A stretch of 64,000 bases of DNA from Planococcus shenhongbingii (GTDB lineage Bacteria > Bacillota > Bacilli > Bacillales_A > Planococcaceae). Below are positions 1 to 10,134 of the stretch, piece after piece. Position numbers and translations under genes: made by a program. The notes beneath the pieces are model-generated. The model was not told the DNA's origin. It was given only the letters and a program-made list of their open reading frames with translations, and did no database searches. The first letter of the stretch is position 1. The number at the start of each line of letters is the position of its first letter. The stretch is from contig NZ_CP129235.1 of the NCBI RefSeq assembly GCF_030413635.1, positions 868,001 through 932,000 on the forward strand. Reading direction: 5' to 3'.

Positions 1-136
1 TTTTTGTTTATTTTAAAAATCCCATAAAGCTTGCTATATAAGCATTTAAAGGGAAATCTGAAGCCTATTCCAAAGTTTTTTATTATTGTAAAGAGGGCCG
101 ATTTTGAAAAGCAGCTTCTTATCTTAAAATATTTAA

Positions 137-165
137 TTGATTATAAAGAAATCAGTTTGTATAAT
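137..165 (+). promoter_or_regulatory. sigma-A promoter of gdhA
   Basis: TTGATT (137-142) and a perfect TATAAT (160-165) are separated by 17 bp, about 73 bp before the gdhA start codon. The surrounding DNA is very A+T rich. No cre or CodY-like site was recognised beside it. Confidence 0.7.
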
Positions 166-231
166 GATTTATAAACACTTATTTTTTTGGATAATTATTC
201 ACCTTTACCCTGTTTCTAATGAAAGGAATGA

Positions 232-1620
<1,389 letters not shown>

Positions 1621-1643
1621 AATTTGATTAGATAAAGTAGACG

Positions 1644-1682
1644 AAAAAAGCTCAGGCAAAGAAATTTGCCTGAGCTTTTTTT
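1644..1682 (+). terminator. terminator of gdhA
   Basis: A perfect stem (AAGCTCAGGCAAA paired with TTTGCCTGAGCTT) with a GAAA loop is followed by T residues, 24 bp after the gdhA stop codon. Confidence 0.93.
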
Positions 1683-1816
1683 GGGCTGAGCTAATCAATT
1701 CAAGATCCAAACACTTTGACTGGAAAAGTTCTTCGCCTGCCGCGAAGAGCTCCTTCAAAAGCAAAAAGCCTTCAAAGTCCAAGCAAATATTCTTTATCTG
1801 CATTTTCAGCGGATGC

Positions 1817-1879
1817 TATCGATGGTTTTTCATTCCTTATCGGTGTTGCTAAACTTTTTATCGGCGTTTCACAAATCTC
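1817..1879. repeat. degenerate 21-bp periodic repeat
   Basis: Within the 320-bp gap between gdhA and the ABC operon, three units starting TATCGATGG, TATCGGTGTTG and TATCGGCGTTTC begin at 1817, 1838 and 1859, exactly 21 bp apart. Similar units occur at 16453/16475, 16585/16608 and 17378. No gene is supported in this gap. Confidence 0.45.
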
Positions 1880-1924
1880 TACCAACATTCCTGCAAATTC
1901 CCCTTTACACAATCCTTATACTTC

Positions 1925-1954
1925 TTAACAGATTCTCCACAATAACTTCATAAT
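1925..1954 (+). promoter_or_regulatory. candidate promoter of the FbpABC-type operon
   Basis: TTAACA (1925-1930) and CATAAT (1949-1954) are separated by 18 bp, upstream of the ABC importer genes. No convincing 19-bp Fur box overlaps it. Confidence 0.45.
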
Positions 1955-2006
1955 CGAGCTTTACACTAAATGAATAAACAACGAGAGAAACTGAGGGGGA
2001 ATTGAG

Positions 2007-3041
2007 ATGAATAAATTGTTTACAGGTGCAAGTGTGCTTGCCATGACGGCGATGCTGGCAGCGTGCAGCGGGGAAGAAGCGGCAAATAATGCAGAAGCGG
2101 AAAGTGCGGACAGCGGATCAGCGGTTTCCGGTTCACTCGATTTTTATACATCACAGCCGGACGCGGATGCACAGGCGCTTGTGGACGCTTTTACTGAAAA
2201 GAATCCGGATGTGGAAGTCAGCATTTTCCGTTCAGGCACAGAAGAAGTGGTATCGAAAATCCAGGCGGAAGACCAGGCAGGTGATATCCAAGCCGATGTT
2301 TTATTGGTAGCGGATTCCGTGACGTTCGAGAATTTCAAAAAAGAAGAATTGCTGCTGCCTTACAAGTCACCGGAAGCAGAAGCGATTGACGAATCATTTA
2401 TCGACCCGGATGGAGCTTATACCGGGACGAAAGTGATGGCAACGGGGCTTGTCGTCAATACGAACGAAGTGAAGGATCTGCCGGACAGCTGGACTGTTTT
2501 GACGGAAGAAGCTTCAAAAGGGAAAGCGGTTATGCCAAGCCCGCTATATTCAGGAGCAGCCGCGTATAATTTAGGCGTCATCACGAAACAGGAAGATATG
2601 GGCTGGGAATTCTATGAAAACATGCGCACCAATGACATCACCATCACGCAAGGAAACGGAGCCGTCCTTGAAGGAGTGGCCATGGGCGAACAGCATTATG
2701 GCATGATTGTGGACTACCTTGTAGCTCAGGCGAAGAGCGATGGATCTCCGGTTGAACTTGTGTATCCGAAAGAAGGGGTGCCGGTCATTACAGAACCGGT
2801 GGGCATCCTGGCGAATACGGATAACGAAAAAGCCGCACAGGCATTTGTCGATTTTGTGCTGTCGGAAGAAGGACAGGAATTGGCGTCTGAACAAGGATAT
2901 ACGCCTATCCGTGAAGGCATCGAAGCACCAGAAGGCCTGAAATCATTGGATGAAATGAATGTGCTGGAAGCCGACTCAGTGGAATTGCTGGAAACACGCG
3001 AAGACGATAAAGCGAAGTTCGGAGAGATTTTTGGTCAGTGA
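2007..3041 (+). CDS. ABC transporter substrate-binding lipoprotein (FbpA/2-AEP-type family)
   Basis: 344-residue extracytoplasmic solute receptor. The signal peptide ends in the lipobox LAAC, with lipidated Cys20, followed by a Ser/Ala/Glu-rich linker. The mature domain begins near SLDFYTSQ and belongs to the periplasmic-binding family that includes iron(III) receptors (FbpA/FutA) and 2-aminoethylphosphonate receptors. The adjacent Tyr-Tyr pair that FbpA uses to bind iron was not found, so the ligand stays open. It is first in a three-gene operon with a fused permease and an ATPase. The ATG at 2007 has a GAGGGGGA Shine-Dalgarno. No Fur box is visible, which weakens an iron assignment. Confidence 0.8.
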   Translation: MNKLFTGASVLAMTAMLAACSGEEAANNAEAESADSGSAVSGSLDFYTSQPDADAQALVDAFTEKNPDVEVSIFRSGTEEVVSKIQAEDQAGDIQADVLLVADSVTFENFKKEELLLPYKSPEAEAIDESFIDPDGAYTGTKVMATGLVVNTNEVKDLPDSWTVLTEEASKGKAVMPSPLYSGAAAYNLGVITKQEDMGWEFYENMRTNDITITQGNGAVLEGVAMGEQHYGMIVDYLVAQAKSDGSPVELVYPKEGVPVITEPVGILANTDNEKAAQAFVDFVLSEEGQELASEQGYTPIREGIEAPEGLKSLDEMNVLEADSVELLETREDDKAKFGEIFGQ

Positions 3042-3070
3042 TCGATTTTGCAAGGCAAGGAGCTAACGAC

Positions 3071-4813
3071 ATGACGTTAAAACAGCAGGCAATTGGAGAG
3101 AGAAAAAAGGGCATGCCCTCTTTCTCTCTTTTTCTTCAAAACAAAAAGTTCTATAAAGGCATTGGCTTATTGGCAGTGTTTCTGCTTTTCCTGTTGCCAG
3201 TGCTTCGGCTCGTATGGCTCAGTTTTGTTAATGATAGCGGGCTGACCTTGGATTATTATCGGCAAGTGCTGCAGGAAACAGCGACTTGGGTGACGGTCCA
3301 GAATACGTTAATCATTGTACTGGGGTCAACGCTTTTGGCACTTGTTTTAGGTGTAGTGTTTTCCTGGATTGTCGCCTATGTCGATGTGAGCGGGAAACGG
3401 ACGATGCAGCTGTTCATCTTCCTGCCGTTTATCATTCCTTCCTATATCACAACACTCGCATGGACGCAGTTTTTCAGTGGCTCAGGTCCAGTGGCGGCGC
3501 TATTGTCCCGGCTTCCGGGAAATCTGGAAGTGCCAAATTTGTATAGCATCGGCGGCATCATTCTGCTGCTCGGCTTGTCGCATTATCCGCTCGTTTATCT
3601 CTTTACGGTCAACGTCTTCCGCAAGATCCCCCGTGATTTGGAAGAAGCGGCGGCGACGTCCGGCTTGTCCAAAAAGCAGACATTGCAAAAAGTAGTGCTG
3701 CCGCTGGCGCTGCCTGGGATTGCGAGCGGCGGGCTGATCGCCTTTTTATCTAATCTCGACAATTTCGGGATTCCCGCTTTTTTAGGGACGCCTTCGAATA
3801 TCCGGGTGCTCAGTACCTATATTTACGAACAAGTGGTAGGATTCGGACCGGAAGCTTTCTCGCGGGCAGCTGTTTTGTCCGCCATGCTCGGTGTAATCGC
3901 GCTTGCCGGCACATTGCTGCAATGGTTTTTGCTCAGGCGGAGCCGGGTTACCGAAACGGCACGCAGCGATTCACAGCCGCGTATTTTCCTGGAGCCGATG
4001 AAAAGAAGATTGCTGGAAATCGCTTTATGGACATTTTTGCTTGTGACGAGCGTTATGCCGCTGATTGCGATGGGGGCTTTATCGCTGATTTCTGCCTACG
4101 GCGTACCGTTCACGTTAGAGAATCTGTCATTGAAGAATTATGAGCAGGTGTTTTTAAATGATTCCAAACCGGCAGCGGCATTTATGAATAGCTTGAAACT
4201 CGCGTTGGTTACGATGGCCATTTGCTTGTTCCTCGGAACCTTGTTTGCCTATCTCCGGTTTAAATCTCCTGACTGGAGCACGAAGACGGCGGAATTGTTC
4301 ATCACGATTCCGTATGCACTGCCGGGAACGGTATTTGCGCTTTGCATGATTTTCATGTGGATGGAGCCGGTGCCTGGATGGAATCCTGGAATATACGGTA
4401 CTGTTTTTATCTTGTTCATCGCCTACACCACACGATTCCTGGTGCTGCAGGTCCGTGGCAGCTATACAGCCTTCCTGCAGATCGACCCGTCGATGGAAGA
4501 AGCGGCACGGACTTCAGGGGCAAAGGGCTGGGCAAAGTGGAGCAAGATTTTATTGCCATTACTGCTCCCAGGAATCCTCAGTGGTGCGTTGCTGGTATTT
4601 TTGATGGCATTGACGGAACTCACCGTATCGAGTCTGTTATGGTCTTCCGGTTCTGAAACGATTGGTGTGGTGATCTTTGGCTACGAGCAGGCGGGCTACT
4701 CAACGTATTCGACTGCATTCTCTACGGTGCTTGTACTGGGCATACTGCTCAGCGGCGCCTTGTTTATGATGCTCGGCAAGCTATGGGACAGAAAGGTGCT
4801 GAAAGCAAAATGA
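3071..4813 (+). CDS. ABC transporter permease, fused double-domain (FbpB type)
   Basis: 580-residue membrane protein with about twelve hydrophobic segments in two homologous halves. Each half carries an EAA loop contacting the ATPase: DLEEAAATSG in the first half and SMEEAARTSG in the second. Two permease domains on one chain is characteristic of FbpB/SfuB-like importers. The frame is open from a GTG at 3038 overlapping the receptor's stop. The ATG at 3071 is preferred because AAGGAG (3057-3062) sits 8 bp before it. The coding region overlaps the ATPase gene by four bases (ATGA), indicating translational coupling. Confidence 0.88.
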   Translation: MTLKQQAIGERKKGMPSFSLFLQNKKFYKGIGLLAVFLLFLLPVLRLVWLSFVNDSGLTLDYYRQVLQETATWVTVQNTLIIVLGSTLLALVLGVVFSWIVAYVDVSGKRTMQLFIFLPFIIPSYITTLAWTQFFSGSGPVAALLSRLPGNLEVPNLYSIGGIILLLGLSHYPLVYLFTVNVFRKIPRDLEEAAATSGLSKKQTLQKVVLPLALPGIASGGLIAFLSNLDNFGIPAFLGTPSNIRVLSTYIYEQVVGFGPEAFSRAAVLSAMLGVIALAGTLLQWFLLRRSRVTETARSDSQPRIFLEPMKRRLLEIALWTFLLVTSVMPLIAMGALSLISAYGVPFTLENLSLKNYEQVFLNDSKPAAAFMNSLKLALVTMAICLFLGTLFAYLRFKSPDWSTKTAELFITIPYALPGTVFALCMIFMWMEPVPGWNPGIYGTVFILFIAYTTRFLVLQVRGSYTAFLQIDPSMEEAARTSGAKGWAKWSKILLPLLLPGILSGALLVFLMALTELTVSSLLWSSGSETIGVVIFGYEQAGYSTYSTAFSTVLVLGILLSGALFMMLGKLWDRKVLKAK

Positions 4814-5886
4814 TTGAAGTTCAAGACGTTTCAAAGAAATACGTAGATTTTACGGCGCTCCATTCGATCGATTTGAAAATTAAAACCGGGGAATTTATCG
4901 CGGTGCTCGGCCCTTCCGGCTGCGGCAAAACCACGCTTTTGAAATTGCTCGCAGGATTCATGGGGCCGACAACAGGAAACATCGTCATGGATGGCACTCT
5001 TATGGCCACGGCAAAACGAGTCACGCCACCCGAAAAACGCAATATCGGGATGGTGTTCCAGTCATTTGCCTTATGGCCGCATATGACGGTCGCGGACCAT
5101 ATCAAGTTTCCGCTCGACCACCATCCAAACCGGAAAAAAGAAAGCAAAGCCGAACTGCAGTCCAGAATCAATGACGTGCTCGGGCTTGTCGGACTGGATG
5201 CTTTTGCAGCACGCTATCCATCGGAACTGTCTGGCGGGCAGAAACAGCGGGTGGCTTTGGCGCGGGCGATTGCACCGCTGCCGAATCTGTTGTTGATGGA
5301 TGAGCCATTCAGTGCGCTTGATGTGGAGCTGCGGATGGAGATGCGGAAAGAAATTCAGAAGCTGCATTGGGAAACAGGGGCTTCCATTGTTTTTGTCACA
5401 CACGACCAAAGCGAAGCGCTTGCCATCGCAGATAAAATCGTGGTGATGAACGATGGCCGCATCGAACAAATTGCGCCGCCGGAAATCATCTACACGCGCC
5501 CTGAAACTCCATTTGTTGCGACGTTCGTAGGGAAATGCAATTTGATCAAAGGGCAGTGGAAAAAAGAAGGGTTTGTGCCGGAAATCGACCCTGGCAGCAT
5601 TTGGCCGGATCGTGGTGTGGCACGCAGCTTTAAAGCGGACGGCATCTACCCGGTACGGCCGGAACAATTGCAATTATCTCCAGCGAAAAAGAACGGACTT
5701 CATGGACGCGTCACATTTTTCCAGTATCAAGGGCATGAAATCCACTATACCGTGGAAGTGGCAGGAGGCATATGGACAGTGCACGAGCCGGTGTATTTGC
5801 CGCGATTTCATGCCGGAGATGCGGTGGAAGTTTCGCTGAAGGCGGGCGCAGGGCAGGGAAGAGATCTTGTTTCTGCTGCGAGATGA
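4810..5886 (+). CDS. ABC transporter ATP-binding protein (FbpC/PotA-like)
   Basis: 358-residue ATPase driving the importer encoded by the two preceding genes. Walker A GPSGCGKTT, Q-loop, signature LSGGQKQR, Walker B LLLMDEPFSALD and the H-loop (FVTHDQ) are present in order. The last ~120 residues form a TOBE-like regulatory domain, as in Fe3+, spermidine and phosphonate importers. An upstream in-frame ATG lies at 4783, inside the permease gene. The ATG at 4810 is preferred because its product begins directly with the ABC fold (MIEVQDVSKKY) and it shares the ATGA overlap. Confidence 0.9.
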   Translation: MIEVQDVSKKYVDFTALHSIDLKIKTGEFIAVLGPSGCGKTTLLKLLAGFMGPTTGNIVMDGTLMATAKRVTPPEKRNIGMVFQSFALWPHMTVADHIKFPLDHHPNRKKESKAELQSRINDVLGLVGLDAFAARYPSELSGGQKQRVALARAIAPLPNLLLMDEPFSALDVELRMEMRKEIQKLHWETGASIVFVTHDQSEALAIADKIVVMNDGRIEQIAPPEIIYTRPETPFVATFVGKCNLIKGQWKKEGFVPEIDPGSIWPDRGVARSFKADGIYPVRPEQLQLSPAKKNGLHGRVTFFQYQGHEIHYTVEVAGGIWTVHEPVYLPRFHAGDAVEVSLKAGAGQGRDLVSAAR

Positions 5887-5892
5887 AAAAAA

Positions 5893-5930
5893 GCTTCCAT
5901 GCACATAAGTGCCTGGAAGCAAATTTTTAG
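5893..5930. terminator. bidirectional terminator between convergent genes
   Basis: GCTTCCA-TGCAC pairs with GTGC-C-TGGAAGC, with an A run on the left and a T run on the right. It can serve both the ABC operon (+) and the DUF2798 gene (-). Confidence 0.85.
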
Positions 5931-6445
5931 TTCTGTACTTGAGGTGTTGCTGCTAATCCGGCTTTTTTATCCTGTGCTTCATGCAGTTTCACCATGGCGA
6001 AACGCGCAATCGGCTGGATCACTAGGCTTTCTGCAGCGAGCACGATGATAAAGTTGCGCGGCCAGTACTGCAGCCAGCTGCTGAAAAGTTCAGGATGGAA
6101 ACCGTTGCCGACAATGTCGCCGATCAACGTCATAGCGGCGGACATTCCGAGTACGGTGAAAAGAATACGGAATAGGATTTTCGAGTTGAAGCTGTCAGTC
6201 GGTTTGGTGAACTTTGCGGTTAATGCCTCTGCGATGCGGCCGAAAATAGCGGGTTCAATAATCATGACGATTATCCACATGATCGGCAATGTTTTTAATA
6301 TGCTGAAAGCAATCTCGCCATTAAATTCTCCGGCAAAGTAAATGATGCTGAATGTAGTCATGAACAAAACAGTCATAGTGGAAATGAGCGCGCCATATAA
6401 TAGGCCCTCTTTTCCGTTTCTCGGCAGTCTTTTTTCTTGGTGCAT
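5927..6445 (-). CDS. DUF2798 family membrane protein
   Basis: 172-residue protein with four predicted membrane segments in two similar halves. It resembles DUF2798 proteins, whose function is unknown. The N terminus is basic and cytosolic (HQEKRLPRNGKEG) and the C-terminal tail is hydrophilic. The frame extends to a TTG at 6463, but the ATG at 6445 has an AAAGGAAG Shine-Dalgarno (6452-6459) at proper distance. It stands alone, convergent with the ABC operon. Confidence 0.75.
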   Translation of the reverse strand: MHQEKRLPRNGKEGLLYGALISTMTVLFMTTFSIIYFAGEFNGEIAFSILKTLPIMWIIVMIIEPAIFGRIAEALTAKFTKPTDSFNSKILFRILFTVLGMSAAMTLIGDIVGNGFHPELFSSWLQYWPRNFIIVLAAESLVIQPIARFAMVKLHEAQDKKAGLAATPQVQN

Positions 6446-6463
6446 ATTTTTCTTCCTTTCCAA

Positions 6464-6859
6464 AAGCTTTTATTTGACCATGGCAATACGATAAATCATG
6501 TACAAATGAAGCGATGGTCGCGGCAATAAAGGTCAGCTTTTGGAGAACATCAATAGTGGATCTGCCATTGATTGTCTGCCTGTGGATTTCCGTTATTCGT
6601 TTACTATCTCTACTATTTCAAACATACATTTTGGATAACCATTCGTTTGCGGTTATGCTCAATTTAAAGTTGTTACTCTATACAGTCTGTTTTAAACCTT
6701 AACAAAATTATTTGCGAAAAGGTAAGTGTCCATTTTATGTCTTTTGGAAAAAGGAGATTCAATAAAAAATCTCTTAGAAAAATTTCAATGACATCAGAAA
6801 AATATGTCCTTACTGTATCTTGAAAAACTCAACTAATATTGCAGCTGTCAGATGGAAAA
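6464..6859. other. intergenic region, no gene supported
   Basis: About 400 bp of A+T-rich DNA upstream of the stress flavoprotein gene. A short hairpin (GAGATT/AATCTC, about 6754-6774) is visible. A 62-codon open frame here has no Shine-Dalgarno and no recognisable protein character. Confidence 0.5.
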
Positions 6860-6885
6860 GTTTTGAGGGGTGAAAAAAAGGGAAA
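6860..6885 (+). promoter_or_regulatory. candidate sigma-B promoter of the stress flavoprotein
   Basis: GTTTTG (6860-6865) and GGGAAA (6880-6885) are separated by 14 bp, close to the sigma-B pattern GTTTAA-N12-15-GGGTAW. The position, 64 bp upstream of a general-stress-protein-26 homologue, fits: the B. subtilis homologue YdaG belongs to the sigma-B regulon. Confidence 0.5.
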
Positions 6886-6948
6886 ATATTATAAATACAA
6901 TGTTTTAGGATTTTTCATGAATAGAAATTGTGTAGGAGGAGATCGACC

Positions 6949-7461
6949 ATGGCAGACAAATCAACCCAAGAAGCAATTGAGAAAGTCAAGGAGTTGATCA
7001 AGGACATTGAGGTAGCGATGTTCACGACAATATCAAACGGCAAAGCGGTATCACGTCCGATGCAGACCCAGGAAACGGAATTCGACGGAGATTTGTGGTT
7101 TATGACCATGAAAGATACAGCAAAATACCAGGAAATCCTCCGAAATCCTACAGTCAACTTAGCCTATTCCGGCAAGTCTTATGTATCAATCAGCGGAACC
7201 GCAGAAATCAGCGAAGATCTGGAGAAGAAAAAAGAATTCTGGAATCCGATCCTCGGTAAATTACTGGAAACGACTTATGATGATCCAAATGTAGTGCTCA
7301 TTAAAGTATCAGCGGAGACAGCCGAGTACTGGGAGACAGGAAATAAATTAAAGAGCGCCGCAAAGTTTGTTAAAAAGCTCACGACTAAGGAAACCATGGA
7401 TGAAGACAGTGATTTGAACGAAACCGTCGAATTCGACCGTCTATATGGCAGTGACAATTAA
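6949..7461 (+). CDS. general stress protein 26, pyridoxamine 5'-phosphate oxidase-like
   Basis: 170-residue split-barrel FMN-binding protein of the general stress protein 26/YdaG type. Members bind flavin and are thought to reduce an unidentified substrate; the actual reaction is unknown. The hallmark segment TISNGKAVSRPMQTQE, then WFMTMKDTAKYQEI, spans the first half and lines the flavin-binding barrel. The frame opens at TTG 6928, but that would place the Shine-Dalgarno TAGGAGGAGA inside the gene. The ATG at 6949 is therefore chosen. A sigma-B-like promoter precedes it, and the gene ends at its own terminator. Confidence 0.88.
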   Translation: MADKSTQEAIEKVKELIKDIEVAMFTTISNGKAVSRPMQTQETEFDGDLWFMTMKDTAKYQEILRNPTVNLAYSGKSYVSISGTAEISEDLEKKKEFWNPILGKLLETTYDDPNVVLIKVSAETAEYWETGNKLKSAAKFVKKLTTKETMDEDSDLNETVEFDRLYGSDN

Positions 7462-7470
7462 TTTGACATG

Positions 7471-7501
7471 AAAAGGCCAGTCGAGCAGACTGAGCCTTTT
7501 T
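7471..7501 (+). terminator. terminator hairpin after the stress protein gene
   Basis: AAAAGGC-CAGTC pairs with GACTG-A-GCCTTTTT, one A being bulged, followed by T residues. It also lies in the short leader of the Abi_2 gene, so a second role as part of an RNA cannot be excluded. Confidence 0.65.
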
Positions 7502-7565
7502 GTGCAGATAAAGGGTTTATTATTCTCAATAACTAGCTTAGAGTTAAAGGAAAGAAAATCAAAGG

Positions 7566-8552
7566 ATGAGAATGATGAAAGTCTTTGCGTCACATGATGA
7601 ACAGATTAAAATCCTTCAGGAGCGGGGATTGAGCGTGCCGGATAAAGCGGCTGCCAAACGGATTTTGTCGCGCGAGAATTATTATGCGTTGATTGATGCT
7701 TATAAAGAGCCGTTTCTCCAAAAGGATGAACGGCTTAATCCGTATCGCCTGGAACGATACATAGAAGGTACAGAGTTCGGCCATGTCTATGCGTTGTACC
7801 GCTTTGACCGGGAATTGCGGATGCTGATGCTGAACGAGCTCTTGAAGTTCGAGAAAAACATCAAATCAAAAATAGCGTACCGTTTCTCAGAAAAGTTCAA
7901 GGAGACCGACAGCTTTCTCGAACCGGAAAATTACAGTCCCGACAGCAGGCATCATCACGAGCGGGACCGCATCATTTCGACGCTCGCCAATCTTATCAAA
8001 AGCCACAAAAAGCGAGACCGTGTGAGATACCCCGCCATCCGAGAATTTTTCGACAAGCACCGGAATGTGCCGCTATGGGTGCTCGCCAATTTCTTATCGC
8101 TTGGCCAAATCACCAATTTCTACACGGTAATCGATGAAGAGCTGCGGGAACGGATTGCCCGGGATTTTGCCGAAGAGTACAGCGAAGAATACAGCCCGAT
8201 CCGTTTGAAAGCAAGTGAAATTGATGCGATTCTTGTTGTCGCTTTCCCGTACCGCAATAAATCTGCGCATGAGGAAGTGCTGTACCGCTTCCGGCTCGCG
8301 CATCCGGTGGAACTCGGCAGGGCAGAAGAATTGATGGCGATGCCAAAAGGAAGCCTCAGTAAGGGGACAGTGTCTTCTATGGTGAATTTGCTGAAGCTGG
8401 TGCTTGCGCGAGAAGAATATGAAGTGTTTTCGAAAGAGCTGGAACGGCTGGTGGATGAGCTCGAAGGGGCTGTCATGGAGCAGGCTTTTGAAAGGGTCAT
8501 GAATGATACAGGATTTTCTCATGAATTTAGAAATCCGAAGAAAATGACATGA
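7566..8552 (+). CDS. Abi_2 (AbiD/AbiF-like) HEPN family protein
   Basis: 328-residue protein of the Abi_2 family, linked to abortive infection and RNA-guarded toxin systems. Family landmarks run in order: a basic N terminus with IKILQERGL, the conserved SRENYYALIDAYKEPF, and YRFDRELRMLMLNELLKFE. Arg230-Asn-x3-His235 (RNKSAH, in FPYRNKSAHEE) matches the HEPN ribonuclease motif R-x4-H. A predicted catalytic centre is therefore intact. Start choice is open: ATGs at 7566, 7572 and 7575, with AAAGGAAAG (7546) and AAAGGA (7561) as possible Shine-Dalgarno sites. It is single, with no protein partner beside it. Defence function is inferred from the family. Confidence 0.8.
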   Translation: MRMMKVFASHDEQIKILQERGLSVPDKAAAKRILSRENYYALIDAYKEPFLQKDERLNPYRLERYIEGTEFGHVYALYRFDRELRMLMLNELLKFEKNIKSKIAYRFSEKFKETDSFLEPENYSPDSRHHHERDRIISTLANLIKSHKKRDRVRYPAIREFFDKHRNVPLWVLANFLSLGQITNFYTVIDEELRERIARDFAEEYSEEYSPIRLKASEIDAILVVAFPYRNKSAHEEVLYRFRLAHPVELGRAEELMAMPKGSLSKGTVSSMVNLLKLVLAREEYEVFSKELERLVDELEGAVMEQAFERVMNDTGFSHEFRNPKKMT

Positions 8553-8556
8553 CATG

Positions 8557-8594
8557 AAAAAACCCGCTTCAGCCAATTGGCTGAAGCGGGTTTT
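8557..8594. terminator. bidirectional terminator
   Basis: AAAACCCGCTTCAGCC pairs perfectly with GGCTGAAGCGGGTTTT around an AATT loop. It lies between the convergent Abi_2 gene and amino acid permease gene. Confidence 0.93.
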
Positions 8595-8627
8595 AGTATT
8601 TCGGAGCAGGCATTTCCTCGGTATTCA

Positions 8628-10034
8628 TCAGATACGTGTAGTGTCCGCTGATTTTTGCAGAGCATTTTCATCCATTTTATTGATCATATTCTTCTTTCGG
8701 ATGAAAATGAAGTACGATGCTACAGTAAAGCCGGCGATCAATGAAGTAAGCACAACTTGTACGCGAAGCGATTCGATAAACAGCATGGCGATATAGATTC
8801 CAGAAATGGCGAAGATGGTGGCATAAGTCAAGTAAGGGAAAAGCCACATCTTGATTTGCAGGGCTTCCGGATTTTCCCGCTCGAACTTGCGGCGCATACG
8901 CAAATGGGAAAATGCAATAACCAGATAAACTAATAGAGCGACTGCACCAGATGAGTTGATCAAGAACAGGAAAATCTTATCTGGTGAAATATAACTGAAG
9001 ATGACTGCAATATACGAAAATACAGTGCTGAACAGAATAGCGCGGATAGGGACGCCTTTTTTGCTGAGTTTTAAAAAGGCTTTCGGTGCATCGCCTTTTT
9101 GCGCCATTCCGTACAGCATCCGTGAATTTGCATACAACGCAGAATTCAAGCAGGACAGCACAGCCGTCAATACAACAAAGTTCATGATTTGCGCTGCAGC
9201 GGGAATGCCGATATGGTCAAGAACGGCTACAAACGGGCTGACCAGTACGTTGGCTGAGTTCCAGGGCAGCAAAGTGACAACCAGCGCAATGGAACCGATA
9301 TAGAACACTAAAATACGCCAGATGACACTGTTCGTCGCAATCCGGACTGCCTTGGCAGGATGGTCGGATTCCCCGGCTGCAATGGTGACAATTTCAGTTC
9401 CCATGAATGAGAAGATGACCACTGTAATGCCGAGTAATACAGAACCGAAGCCTGTTGGCATGAAGCCTCCGCTTCCCAGTAAATTCACAGTTCCAGGAGA
9501 ATCTACACCCGGATACCATCCGAAAACAACACATAGGCCAAGAATGAGGAATAAGGTAATGCTGACCACTTTGATAAGTGAAAACCAATACTCAAATTCG
9601 CCGAATGACTTAACGGAAAATAAGTTCGTTAACGTCAATGCAATTGTTAAAATCAATGCCATAAGCCAAAGCGGAAAATCCGGAAGCCAGTATTGCATAA
9701 TGGCTGCGCCTGCAATTGCCTCGATGGCAATGACAACTACCCAGAAAAACCAGTACAGCCAGCCAATCGTAAATCCGGCCCATTGGCCGATTGATTCGTT
9801 GGCATAAGTCGCAAAAGAACCGCTTGTCGGATTAGCTGCCGACATTTCACCGAGCATTCGCATTACCAGTACGACAAGAGTTCCAGCCAGTGCATACGAC
9901 AAGACTGCACCTGGGCCTGTCGAGTTGATGACCGCTCCACTTCCGATAAACAGCCCGGCTCCAATTACTCCTGCAATTGAAATCATGCTGATATGCCGGA
10001 TTTTTAAGTCCGGATTCAATTGTTGTTGCGTCAT
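8628..10034 (-). CDS. APC-family amino acid permease (GABA/beta-alanine permease-like)
   Basis: 468-residue permease of the amino acid-polyamine-organocation superfamily with about twelve transmembrane helices. The family motif ISIAGVIGAGLFIGSG lies in helix 1, and the protein resembles GabP/AnsP-type proton symporters. Translation starts at the ATG at 10034, with AAGGAGGG (10043-10050) directly upstream. An in-frame start at 10082 would include the Shine-Dalgarno. The neighbouring PucR regulator, semialdehyde dehydrogenase and transaminase suggest it imports an omega-amino acid, most likely beta-alanine or GABA. A perfect cre site and a good sigma-A promoter lie upstream. Confidence 0.88.
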   Translation of the reverse strand: MTQQQLNPDLKIRHISMISIAGVIGAGLFIGSGAVINSTGPGAVLSYALAGTLVVLVMRMLGEMSAANPTSGSFATYANESIGQWAGFTIGWLYWFFWVVVIAIEAIAGAAIMQYWLPDFPLWLMALILTIALTLTNLFSVKSFGEFEYWFSLIKVVSITLFLILGLCVVFGWYPGVDSPGTVNLLGSGGFMPTGFGSVLLGITVVIFSFMGTEIVTIAAGESDHPAKAVRIATNSVIWRILVFYIGSIALVVTLLPWNSANVLVSPFVAVLDHIGIPAAAQIMNFVVLTAVLSCLNSALYANSRMLYGMAQKGDAPKAFLKLSKKGVPIRAILFSTVFSYIAVIFSYISPDKIFLFLINSSGAVALLVYLVIAFSHLRMRRKFERENPEALQIKMWLFPYLTYATIFAISGIYIAMLFIESLRVQVVLTSLIAGFTVASYFIFIRKKNMINKMDENALQKSADTTRI

Positions 10035-10085
10035 GAGCTTTTCCCTCCTTAAATGTGCATCGCTCCGATATTGCTCGCTCACTAA

Positions 10086-10099
10086 TGTAAACGGTTACA
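10086..10099 (-). promoter_or_regulatory. cre site (CcpA operator) upstream of the permease
   Basis: TGTAAACGGTTACA matches the CcpA consensus TGWAANCGNTNWCA at every position. It lies downstream of the promoter's -10 and 52 bp before the permease start, a position compatible with CcpA roadblock repression by preferred carbon sources. Confidence 0.8.
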
Positions 10100-10134
10100 A
10101 ATGTCGGAATATTCTTTTATATCAATCATCATAC

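Noticed and set aside
1716..1928. 70-codon frame between gdhA and the ABC operon
   Set aside because: No Shine-Dalgarno, starts beside the gdhA terminator, and the sequence is explained by degenerate repeats.
1880..2006. Possible Fur box before the FbpABC-like operon
   Set aside because: No 19-bp GATAATGATAATCATTATC-like palindrome is found; only isolated ATAA/TAAT words.
5071..5673. 200-codon minus-strand frame
   Set aside because: Antisense to the ABC ATPase gene with intact Walker motifs; composition (His/Arg/Phe-rich) is that of a shadow frame.
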